This document shows positions 1 to 10,102 of a DNA stretch of 12,742 bases, piece by piece. Every line of letters starts with the position of its first letter. Within the stretch, counting starts at the first letter, position 1. Position numbers and translations under genes: made by a program. This DNA is from Myxococcales bacterium. Its GTDB lineage: Bacteria > Myxococcota > Myxococcia > Myxococcales > Anaeromyxobacteraceae. A model generated the notes under the pieces. That model saw nothing but the letters and a program-made list of their open reading frames with translations. It was not told the DNA's origin and made no database searches. The stretch is taken from contig JAJZTO010000034.1 in NCBI GenBank assembly GCA_021848865.1, positions 1 to 12,742 on the forward strand. The letters run 5' to 3'.

Positions 1-1
1 C

Positions 2-442
2 CTGAACCGGCTCGCCACCCGCACCTGGGAGGTGAAGGACGGCGGGATCGTCGACGCCCCCGGCAACCTCGACGACTGGCTCTACCACCAGCGGCAGCTG
101 GCCGAGGCCGCGGCGCCGGGGGGAGCGGCGGGCGGGAACGGCGGCGCCGAGGCCGCCGGCGCCGGGTCGAACGACAGGGAGCGGCGGCGCGCCGAGGCCG
201 AGGCGCGCAACGAGCGCTACCGGCGCGAGAAGCCCATCCGCGAGGCCGTCGCCCGGCTGGAGGCGCGCATCGCGGAGCTGGAGGGGGCGAAGAAGGCGGC
301 GGAGGAGGCGCTGGCCGACCCGGCGCTCTACCAGGACTTCCCGCGGGCGCGGCCGCACCTCACGGCGCTGGCGGAGGCGAACGAGGAGCTGCCGGAGCTG
401 TACGAGGAGTGGGAGAAGAAGCAGGGGGAGCTGGAGGGATAG
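2..442 (+). CDS. ABC-F family ATPase, C-terminal end (partial)
   Basis: The reading frame is open from the window edge and ends at TAG 440-442; the start and both ATPase cores lie outside. The visible 146 residues begin LNRLATRTWEV, which matches the stretch just after the second-domain H-loop of ABC-F proteins (SHDR-FL-RLATR-W). Then come a short DDWLYHQRQ segment, an Ala/Gly-rich linker (about bases 105-170), and a charged, heptad-like Glu/Ala/Lys/Arg helix to the end. That terminal coiled coil resembles the C-terminal domain of Uup-type ABC-F proteins. ABC-F members are soluble, carry no membrane domain, and act on ribosomes or, for Uup, also on branched DNA intermediates. Which subtype this is cannot be decided without the ATPase domains. 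It is convergent with the dehydrogenase gene downstream. Confidence 0.8.
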   Translation: MNRLATRTWEVKDGGIVDAPGNLDDWLYHQRQLAEAAAPGGAAGGNGGAEAAGAGSNDRERRRAEAEARNERYRREKPIREAVARLEARIAELEGAKKAAEEALADPALYQDFPRARPHLTALAEANEELPELYEEWEKKQGELEG

Positions 443-448
443 CGCGAG

Positions 449-466
449 GGCGGTGGCCGCACCGCC
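449..466 (+). terminator. GC hairpin after the ABC-F gene, possible terminator
   Basis: Arms GGCGGT (449-454) and ACCGCC (461-466) are perfectly complementary around a 6-nt loop, 6 nt after the stop codon. No T-tract follows, so this is at best a weak or non-canonical terminator. It sits in a 125-bp convergent gap (443-567) that otherwise shows nothing I can name. Confidence 0.35.
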
Positions 467-567
467 GCCCGCGGCAGTGGGGGTCCCGTGGTTCGACCCC
501 GCCCGTTCCCGCGCACGGCCGCGACCGCCGGCCCGGCTCCGAGCTCCGTCCGACCCGACCGGCCCGG

Positions 568-1389
568 CTACCTCGACGGGAAGGCCGCCAGGATGGGGCG
601 CATCCGCTCCTCGATGGCGAGCCGGATCTTCGGGTGGGTGAAGACGTAGAACCGCTCCCCCTCCACGGCCTCCAGCGTCCTCGCCGCGACGTCGTCGGCG
701 CCGAGCCTGCCGTGGTTCACCGCCTTCTCGAGCTGGGCCTTGGCCGCCTGGGCCAGCGCCGAGGCCGCTGGCGGGCTCGCGAGCTCCGCCGGGCGGTTCC
801 GCTCCGACTGGTTGATGCCGGTGGGGAAGAAGGCGGGGCAGAGGACCGTCACGCCGACGCGGCTCCGCTCCAGCTCCAGCTCCCGGCGCAGGGTCTCGCT
901 CAGCACCACGACGGCGTGCTTGCTCACCGAGTAGGCGCCCATGCAGGGCTCGGAGAGGAAGCCGGCGGCCGAGGCGGTGTTCACGATCCGGCCGCCCCCC
1001 GCCTGCATCCGCGGCAGGAAGGCGGCGATGCCGTGAAGCACGCCCCAGAGGTTCACGCCCAGGACCCAGCGCCAGTCGTTGACGGTGGTCTCGGCGATGG
1101 TCTTGGACACCCCCACGCCGGCGTTGTTGAAGACCAGGAAGGGCGCGCCGAAGCGCTCCCCGGTGAAGCGCGCCAGGGCCTCCACCTCCTCGGCTCGCGT
1201 GACGTCGGTGGGGCGCCCGGCGCATCGCTCCGGACCGCCGAACTGGGCGACGGCCCTCTCCAGGGCCCCCGCGTCCAGGTCGGCCAGCACCAGCCGCATC
1301 CCCCGCGCCGCGCACTGGCGCGCCAGGGCCATCCCCAGTCCGCCCGTCGCGCCGGTGATGACCGCCACCTTGCCCTGCAAGGATTCCAT
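568..1389 (-). CDS. Short-chain dehydrogenase/reductase (classical SDR)
   Basis: A 273-residue protein of normal classical-SDR length, an NAD(P)-dependent oxidoreductase of unknown substrate. Visible motifs are the cofactor glycine motif TGATGGLG (12-19), an acidic residue after the second strand (LADLD, about 36-38, which tends to favour NAD(H)), NNAG (88-91), the active-site Asn in GVNLWG (113), Ser140 in NTASAAG, and Tyr153/Lys157 in YSVSK, so the catalytic tetrad is complete. The C-terminal part (HPKIRLAIEERMRPILAAF) resembles SDRs annotated only as oxidoreductases. The start ATG (1387-1389) is chosen because GGAGG lies 6 nt upstream on the minus strand (CCTCC at 1396-1400) and the SDR fold begins at once (GKVAVITGA). 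The frame stays open far upstream, but that extension has no SDR similarity. It is transcribed away from moaA and towards the ABC-F gene. Confidence 0.92.
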   Translation of the reverse strand: MESLQGKVAVITGATGGLGMALARQCAARGMRLVLADLDAGALERAVAQFGGPERCAGRPTDVTRAEEVEALARFTGERFGAPFLVFNNAGVGVSKTIAETTVNDWRWVLGVNLWGVLHGIAAFLPRMQAGGGRIVNTASAAGFLSEPCMGAYSVSKHAVVVLSETLRRELELERSRVGVTVLCPAFFPTGINQSERNRPAELASPPAASALAQAAKAQLEKAVNHGRLGADDVAARTLEAVEGERFYVFTHPKIRLAIEERMRPILAAFPSR

Positions 1390-1539
1390 CGTCCGCCTCC
1401 GGTCGAGAACGAAGACGAGTATCACGGATGGGGCCGGGCCCCCAGGCGCGTCAACGTCCATTCCGCCGTGGCGAGAGGCGGTCCGTCTCGTTAGACGCTC
1501 CGGACGCCCCCGGAGGCCCCGAGGTACGGATCGGGGTGG
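1390..1539. promoter_or_regulatory. Divergent intergenic region, SDR / moaA
   Basis: These 150 bp must hold the promoters of both divergent genes. Visible structures are an inverted repeat TGGGG (1429-1433) / CCCCA (1440-1444), and a perfect 5-bp hairpin CGTCT-CGTT-AGACG (1484-1497) whose 3' arm overlaps an in-frame TAG (1492-1494) that limits how far upstream moaA can start. No convincing sigma70 or sigma54 promoter and no molybdenum-cofactor riboswitch fold could be assigned by eye. Confidence 0.4.
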
Positions 1540-2559
1540 GTGCGCGAGGTGGCCTTGCTCGACGGAATCACGGACGTGTCGCGGAGCGGCGCCTGCGCGC
1601 CGCGCCGGCTGCTCGACGCGCAGGGGCGGCACATCCAGTACCTGCGCCTGTCGCTCACGGACCGGTGCAACTTCCGGTGCAGCTACTGCTCGGTCTCCAA
1701 CTACGAGGACGGGGACCGGATCCTGTCCCGCGCCGAGATCCGCCGCGTGGTGGCCGCCTTCGCCGGCCTGGGCGTGCGCCGCGTGCGCCTGACCGGTGGC
1801 GAGCCGACGCTGCGCCGCGAGGTGGTGGAGATCGCCGCGGACATCCGCGCCACGCCGGGCATCGAGGAGGTGGCGCTCACCACCAACGGCCACCGACTCC
1901 GGGAGCTGTCCGTCCGGCTGCGCGACGCCGGCGTGCTGGCGCTCAACGTCTCGCTCGACACGCTGGACGCGGCGACGCTGGTGCGCGTCAGCGGGCGCGG
2001 CGCCCGGCTGCACGAGGTGCTGGACGGCATCGACGCCGCCGCTGCAGCCGGGTTCGGCTCGCTCAAGCTCAACACGGTGGTGATGGCGGGCGTGAACGAC
2101 GGCGAGCTCGGCGACCTGGTGCGGCACGCCTGGGCCCGGGGGGCAACCCCCCGGTTCATCGAACTCATGCCCTTCGGCGACGGCGTGCCCGTGCCCACCG
2201 GCGAGGTCAAGTGCAAGCTGGCGGCGCAAGGCGTGGCACTGGTGCCGGACATGAAGCGCGGCTGGGGACCAGCGCACTACATGCGGGGGGCTGGCGGCTA
2301 CGTGGGCTTCATCGGCGCGATCACTGAGAATTTCTGCGAGAGCTGCAACCGCGCGCGCATCACCGCCGACGGCGGCTTCCAGGCGTGCCTGGGGGGAAGC
2401 GAGCGGCTGAATCTTCGGGACCTCGTCCGCGCTGGCGCCTCCGATGAGGCTTTGGCGGAAGGGGTGTCGGCAGCGCTGGGGCGGAAGGCACCTCGCCACC
2501 ACATGGACGAGGAGGGAGCGAGGCTGGTGACGCTGCCGATGATGGGGATCGGGGGCTGA
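1540..2559 (+). CDS. moaA: GTP 3',8-cyclase MoaA (radical SAM, molybdenum cofactor)
   Basis: A 339-residue cytosolic radical-SAM enzyme. With MoaC it converts GTP to cyclic pyranopterin monophosphate, the first step of molybdenum cofactor synthesis. The N-terminal SAM 4Fe-4S motif is CNFRCSYC (Cys43, Cys47, Cys50), followed by LTGGEP (84-89), typical for SAM binding, and TTNG (114-117). The C-terminal second-cluster motif is CESCN with a third Cys 13 residues on (Cys266, Cys269, Cys283), which binds the GTP-coordinating cluster. The protein ends in GIGG; the terminal Gly-Gly is characteristic of MoaA and needed for activity in characterised members. Length matches the family. The start is GTG 1540, the first candidate after an in-frame stop at 1492-1494; GTG 1549 is also possible and neither has a clear ribosome binding site. 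No other Moco gene is visible nearby. Confidence 0.94.
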   Translation: MREVALLDGITDVSRSGACAPRRLLDAQGRHIQYLRLSLTDRCNFRCSYCSVSNYEDGDRILSRAEIRRVVAAFAGLGVRRVRLTGGEPTLRREVVEIAADIRATPGIEEVALTTNGHRLRELSVRLRDAGVLALNVSLDTLDAATLVRVSGRGARLHEVLDGIDAAAAAGFGSLKLNTVVMAGVNDGELGDLVRHAWARGATPRFIELMPFGDGVPVPTGEVKCKLAAQGVALVPDMKRGWGPAHYMRGAGGYVGFIGAITENFCESCNRARITADGGFQACLGGSERLNLRDLVRAGASDEALAEGVSAALGRKAPRHHMDEEGARLVTLPMMGIGG

Positions 2560-2564
2560 CCATT

Positions 2565-2582
2565 CGAGGGCGGCCGTCCTCG
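2565..2582 (+). terminator. GC-rich hairpin after moaA, possible terminator
   Basis: CGAGGGC (2565-2571) pairs with GTCCTCG (2576-2582), 7 bp with one G-T wobble and a GGCC loop, only 5 nt after the moaA stop. There is no T-tract. It lies just before the repeat block and may also mark the native moaA end that the mobile unit abuts. Confidence 0.4.
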
Positions 2583-2590
2583 GGTCCGCG

Positions 2591-2620
2591 GCCTCGGGCC
2601 TCGGGCCTCGGGGGCCTCGG
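2591..2620. repeat. GCCTCGG heptad tract (left)
   Basis: Four copies of GCCTCGG start at 2591, 2598, 2605 and 2614, the last separated by two extra G and forming the start of the first 27-bp repeat. The mirror-image tract is at 3658-3693. Confidence 0.85.
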
Positions 2621-2691
2621 TGCCGGACACGGCCCACAGGGCCTCGGTGCCGGACACGGCCCACAGGGCCTCGGTGCCGGACACGGCCCAC
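2614..2691. repeat. 27-bp tandem repeat, 2.9 copies
   Basis: Copies start at 2614, 2641 and 2668. The first two are identical over 27 bp, and the third matches for 24 bp, then diverges at 2692. Each copy holds the 11-mer GGTGCCGGACA (2619-2629, 2646-2656, 2673-2683) and a small hairpin GCCG-GACA-CGGC (2622-2633 in copy one). They end 68 bp before the transposase start codon and are probably its recognition or regulatory repeats. Confidence 0.9.
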
Positions 2692-2759
2692 CCGATGTTC
2701 TCTTGTCGTGAAGCGGGCAACGAACGCTGGCGCGTCTCTTGCTGTGCCTGCGTCTCGGA

Positions 2760-3425
2760 ATGGCCCGCATCCCACGCGCACTCCTCGTCGGGGAGGGCAG
2801 CACCAACCACTGCACCTGGCGCAGCCACGGCCACGCCCTGGTCCTCGACTCCGACGCCGCCTGCGCCAAGTTCCTCGAACTGCTCGCCAAGTACGCGCCG
2901 AGGTTCGGGATCCTCATTTACTCGTACTGCCTCATGGGCACCCATCCCCATGTCCAGGTCCGCTCCAGGTTCGGCCAGCTTGCCTTCAGCGCCTTCTGGA
3001 AGGTCGTCAACTGGGGATTCGCCCGCTGGTTCAATCGGCGGACCGGGGGCCGCGGACAAGTCGTCATGGAGCGCCTCCGCTCCCCCCTCATCCAGGACGG
3101 CCGCCACCAGCTCGTGGTGATGCGCTACGGCGACCTGAACCCGGTCCGCGCCGGCCTGGTTCGGTCAGCCGCCGCCTGGCGCTGGTCCAGCCATCGCCAC
3201 TACGCCTACGGAGAGAAGGACGACCTCATCACCGACGCACCGGAATACCTGGCGCTCGGGTCCTCCCCTGCCCAGCGGCGCAAGGCCTACCTCCACCTCT
3301 TTGCCCGGCCGCTCACCGACGGCCTGATTCACCGCCGCTCCGACCTCGTCGACGTCCCCTTCATCGGCGACGCGCCCTGGGTCGCCGGCCGCCTCGTCGC
3401 CTGCGGCCTCTCGCCTCCCTCGTAG
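2760..3425 (+). CDS. REP-associated tyrosine transposase (RAYT, Y1/HUH superfamily)
   Basis: A 221-residue protein of the IS200-like Y1 transposase superfamily (Y1_Tnp type), single-strand nucleases that cut and join DNA through a 5'-phosphotyrosine link. The metal-binding HUH motif is seen as His62-Pro63-His64 in YCLMGTHPHVQV, where most relatives have N-H-x-H. The nucleophile is Tyr123 in MRYGDLNPVRAGLV, and the usual WRWSSHRHY follows at 140-148. Both catalytic elements are intact, so the protein may be active. The C-terminal extension (about 155-221) holds PEYLALG and a Leu/Arg-rich region. The start is ATG 2760, giving the usual MARIPR N-terminus; a TTG 21 nt earlier is in frame. There is no good ribosome binding site before the ATG, which suggests low expression. 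The flanking inverted repeats support a RAYT rather than a complete IS200 element. Confidence 0.87.
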   Translation: MARIPRALLVGEGSTNHCTWRSHGHALVLDSDAACAKFLELLAKYAPRFGILIYSYCLMGTHPHVQVRSRFGQLAFSAFWKVVNWGFARWFNRRTGGRGQVVMERLRSPLIQDGRHQLVVMRYGDLNPVRAGLVRSAAAWRWSSHRHYAYGEKDDLITDAPEYLALGSSPAQRRKAYLHLFARPLTDGLIHRRSDLVDVPFIGDAPWVAGRLVACGLSPPS

Positions 3426-3453
3426 ACTGTCGTGTCATCAGCTCGATACCGGC

Positions 3454-3476
3454 TCGCGCGCCTCCGCGGTGCGCGA
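3454..3476 (+). terminator. Strong hairpin after the transposase gene
   Basis: TCGCGCGCC (3454-3462) pairs with GGTGCGCGA (3468-3476), 9 bp with one G-T wobble and a 5-nt loop, 28 nt after the stop. No T-tract follows. It could terminate the transposase transcript or be a second palindrome of the mobile unit. Confidence 0.4.
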
Positions 3477-3647
3477 ACCCTGCCCTGCGAGTGCGGCCGC
3501 ACGCTGACTCGGCCAGGGCGGGTAACGCGCGGGCCCGGCTGATCGCCCTGGAAGCGCACCTCTCCGCGCCCAAGGGCTCCTTGGTCACCGACAGTTGCCA
3601 CGATGACGGGGACCACTCCGCCCATCCGTTCGATCCGCCACGCCTTC

Positions 3648-3693
3648 TTGTCCGGCACCAAGGCCCCAAGGCCCCAAGGCCAAGGCCCAAGGC
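3648..3693. repeat. Right-hand inverted repeat and AAGGC heptads
   Basis: The core TGTCCGGCACC (3649-3659) is the exact reverse complement of the 11-mer in the left tandem repeats. It runs into AAGGC repeats at 3660, 3668, 3676, 3682 and 3689, the complement-strand equivalent (GCCTT) of the left GCCTC heptads. Only one core copy is present on this side, and the hairpin seen in the left copies is not preserved. Confidence 0.8.
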
Positions 3694-3720
3694 ACTGACG
3701 GTGCGGCCGCCCCGCGTGAG

Positions 3721-5211
3721 TCAGGGGGGCAGCACGGTCTCGCCGTGCATGAGGTACTTGTCCACGCCGCGGGCCGCCTTGCGCCCCTCGTGGATTGCCC
3801 AGACCACCAGCGACTGGCCGCGCGAGCAGTCGCCGGCCGCGAAGAGGCCGGGGACGCTGGTCATCTTCTCCTCGTCGGTGGCCACGTTGCCGCGCTCGTC
3901 CAGCTTGCACCCCAGCTCCTGGGGCAGCGCCTTCTCCGGCCCGAGGAAGCCGAGCGCCAGCAGCACCAGGTCGGCGGGGATGGTGCGGTGGGTCCCCTCG
4001 ATCTCGCGCGGCCCGAGCGGCTTGCCCTCCGGGCCCCGCAGCCACTCGATCTGGCAGATCTCCATGCCGGTGACCCGGCCGGCGGCGTCGCCCAGGAAGC
4101 GCCTGGTCTGCATCGCGTACTGGCGCGGGTCGGCGCCCCAGAGCGCCCGGGCCTCCTCCTGGCCGTAGTCGAGCTTGTAGACCTTGGGCCACTGCGGCCA
4201 GGGGTTGTCGGCGGCCCGCTGGTCGGGCGGCCGCGGCAGGATCTCCAGCTGGGTGACGCTCCTGGCCCCGTGGCGGATGGCGGTGCCGACGCAGTCGGTC
4301 CCGGTGTCGCCGCCGCCGATCACCACCACGTGCTTCCCCTTGGCCGAGATGAACTTCCCGTCCTGGTGGGCGGAGTCGAGCAGGCTCCGGGTGTTGGCGG
4401 CGAGGAACTCCATCGCCAGGTGGATGCCCTGGAGCTTGCGCCCCTCGGTGGGGAGGTCGCGGGCCGCGGTGGCGCCGGTGGTGAGCATCGCGGCGTCGAA
4501 GTCGGAGAGCAGCCGCGAGGCCGGGAAGTGCTTGCCCACCTCCATCCCGGTGACGAAGCGCACCCCCTCGTCGGCCATGAGCCGGACCCGCCGCTCCACC
4601 ACCTTCTTGTCCAGCTTCATGTTGGGGATGCCGTACATCAGCAGCCCCCCCACCCGGTCGGCCCGCTCGAAGACGGTGACGTAGTGGCCGGCGCGGTTCA
4701 GCTGCGCCGCGGCGGCGAGCCCGGCCGGCCCGCTGCCCACCACCGCCACCCGCTTGCCGGTGCGGGCCAGCGGCGGCTCGGGCTTCACCCAGCCCTGCCC
4801 CCAGCCCCGGTCGATGATCTGGCACTCGATGTTCTTGATGGTCACCGGCGGCGCGCTGATGCCGACGGTGCAGGAGCCCTCGCAGGGCGCGGGGCAGACC
4901 CGGCCGGTGAACTCCGGGAAGTTGTTGGTCTTGTGGAGGCGGATGAGCGCCTCGCGCCACTGGCCCCGGTAGACGAGGTCGTTCCACTCGGGGACGAGGT
5001 TGTTCACCGGGCAGCCGGAGGCCATCCCGGCGATGAGCCGCCCGGTGTGGCAGAAGGGCACGCCGCAGTCCATGCAGCGCGCCCCCTGCTGGCGCAGCGT
5101 CTCCTCCCCGTAGGGCGGGTGCTCCTCGCTCCAGTCCTTGATCCGGACCAGCGGGTCGCGGGCGTGCGCCGGCTCCCGGGGGTAGTCGATGAAGCCGGTC
5201 GGCTTTCCCAT
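3721..5211 (-). CDS. gltD: Glutamate synthase (NADPH) small subunit GltD
   Basis: A 496-residue cytosolic flavoprotein that takes electrons from NAD(P)H through FAD and iron-sulfur clusters to GltB, completing glutamine plus 2-oxoglutarate to two glutamates. The N-terminal cysteine clusters are CMDCGVPFC with Cys67 (46, 49, 54, 67) and CPAPCEGSC (106, 110, 114), the arrangement that binds two 4Fe-4S clusters. The FAD Rossmann motif VVGSGPAGLAAA is at 157-168, the NAD(P)H-binding motif VVIGGGDTGTD at 296-306, and the second FAD contact is LFAAGDCSRGQSLV near the C-terminus. Length is normal. The start is ATG 5209-5211, 3 bp after the gltB stop, so the two are almost certainly co-transcribed and translationally coupled. 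The stop lies 28 bp from the right edge of the mobile unit. Confidence 0.97.
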   Translation of the reverse strand: MGKPTGFIDYPREPAHARDPLVRIKDWSEEHPPYGEETLRQQGARCMDCGVPFCHTGRLIAGMASGCPVNNLVPEWNDLVYRGQWREALIRLHKTNNFPEFTGRVCPAPCEGSCTVGISAPPVTIKNIECQIIDRGWGQGWVKPEPPLARTGKRVAVVGSGPAGLAAAAQLNRAGHYVTVFERADRVGGLLMYGIPNMKLDKKVVERRVRLMADEGVRFVTGMEVGKHFPASRLLSDFDAAMLTTGATAARDLPTEGRKLQGIHLAMEFLAANTRSLLDSAHQDGKFISAKGKHVVVIGGGDTGTDCVGTAIRHGARSVTQLEILPRPPDQRAADNPWPQWPKVYKLDYGQEEARALWGADPRQYAMQTRRFLGDAAGRVTGMEICQIEWLRGPEGKPLGPREIEGTHRTIPADLVLLALGFLGPEKALPQELGCKLDERGNVATDEEKMTSVPGLFAAGDCSRGQSLVVWAIHEGRKAARGVDKYLMHGETVLPP

Positions 5212-5214
5212 GTC

Positions 5215-9825
<4,611 letters not shown>

Positions 9826-9837
9826 CTCGGCTGGATT

Positions 9838-9900
9838 CCTTGCAGCCCGCGAAAAAGGGGAAGAGGAAGGGGATAGCGCGTCGGGATGCGCCGTGCAAGG
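9838..9900 (-). promoter_or_regulatory. gltB leader with 7-bp inverted repeat over the ribosome binding site
   Basis: CCTTGCA (9838-9844) and TGCAAGG (9894-9900) are a perfect inverted repeat separated by 49 bp. On the gltB strand the proximal arm contains most of the AGGA ribosome binding site, so pairing in the mRNA could hide it. The distal arm also overlaps a weak sigma70-like promoter (TTGCAC, 17-bp spacer, TATCCC), in which case it would not be transcribed and the arms could instead be operator halves. Between them the gltB strand is pyrimidine-rich. Confidence 0.3.
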
Positions 9901-9941
9901 GTGCGCGGCCGCGCGGAGGACGCGCGCGGCGGGCCGACCGC

Positions 9942-9961
9942 CGGCATCCTCACGGCATCCT
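9942..9961. promoter_or_regulatory. 9-bp direct repeat at 11-bp period, possible operator
   Basis: CGGCATCCT occurs at 9942-9950 and 9953-9961, one helical turn apart, about 120 bp before gltB and 140 bp before rmuC. Such spacing is common for response-regulator or other dimeric sites. The regulator is unknown. Confidence 0.35.
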
Positions 9962-9965
9962 GGAT

Positions 9966-9997
9966 CCCGCGTCCGCGGGGCGGGAACGAGCCCCGCC
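9966..9997. repeat. Two adjacent GC palindromes in the gltB-rmuC gap
   Basis: CCCGCG (9966-9971) / CGCGGG (9974-9979) with a 2-nt gap, then GGCGGG (9979-9984) / CCCGCC (9992-9997) with a 7-nt loop. They share a base and could be alternative structures or protein sites in the divergent promoter region. No T-tract is present. Confidence 0.35.
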
Positions 9998-10102
9998 GCC
10001 ACGGGTCCCCAGGGCCGAGTGCGGGGACGCGTCCCGCCCCCCGGCCGTGTCGGTACCAGGTGTTACGTTGCCGCTCCGGCCGCCGCCGGATGGAGCGCCT
10101 CC

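Larger units (their letters stand above)
2591..3693. mobile_element. Putative REP-RAYT unit (transposase gene between inverted repeats)
   Basis: A roughly 1.1-kb block lies between moaA and gltD. It comprises GCCTCGG heptads and 27-bp tandem repeats on the left (2591-2691), the Y1-type transposase gene (2760-3425), and on the right (3648-3693) an inverted copy of the repeat core followed by CCAAGGC-type heptads. The two sides match over 18 nt with 16 identities (2613-2630 against the reverse complement of 3648-3665). RAYT genes are known to sit beside the REP-like repeats they process. The exact limits are inferred from the heptad tracts; no target-site duplication is visible or expected for this class. 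Confidence 0.6.
3426..3720. other. Non-coding stretch between transposase gene and gltD
   Basis: These 295 bp hold the hairpin at 3454-3476, a perfect 12-bp palindrome GTGCGGCCGCAC (3491-3502) whose first ten bases recur at 3701-3710, and the right-hand inverted repeat (3648-3693). An imperfect inverted repeat, CTGAC (3695-3699) / GTCAG (3720-3724), spans the gltD stop and might act in gltBD termination. I found no credible gene; open frames here lack family resemblance. Confidence 0.5.

Noticed and set aside
471..521. tRNA-like T-arm (GGTTCGACC) between the ABC-F and SDR genes
   Set aside because: No matching acceptor or anticodon stem could be found on either side; the likeness is limited to the T-loop and a partly mismatched stem.
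1418..1454. Sigma70-like promoter for the SDR gene on the minus strand (TTGACG and GATACT)
   Set aside because: The boxes are good individually but lie 25 bp apart, too far for a standard promoter.
2241..2251. Another exact copy of the repeat core GGTGCCGGACA inside moaA
   Set aside because: It encodes LVPD in a conserved-length MoaA and has no heptads or tandem context; in this base composition a chance match is plausible. It is a caution against using the 11-mer alone as a repeat signature.
2591..2691. CRISPR-like array
   Set aside because: The repeats are directly adjacent without spacers and no cas gene is present.
9885..9910. Sigma54-like TTGC upstream of gltB on the minus strand
   Set aside because: The required GG at the -24 position is CC, so the match fails.
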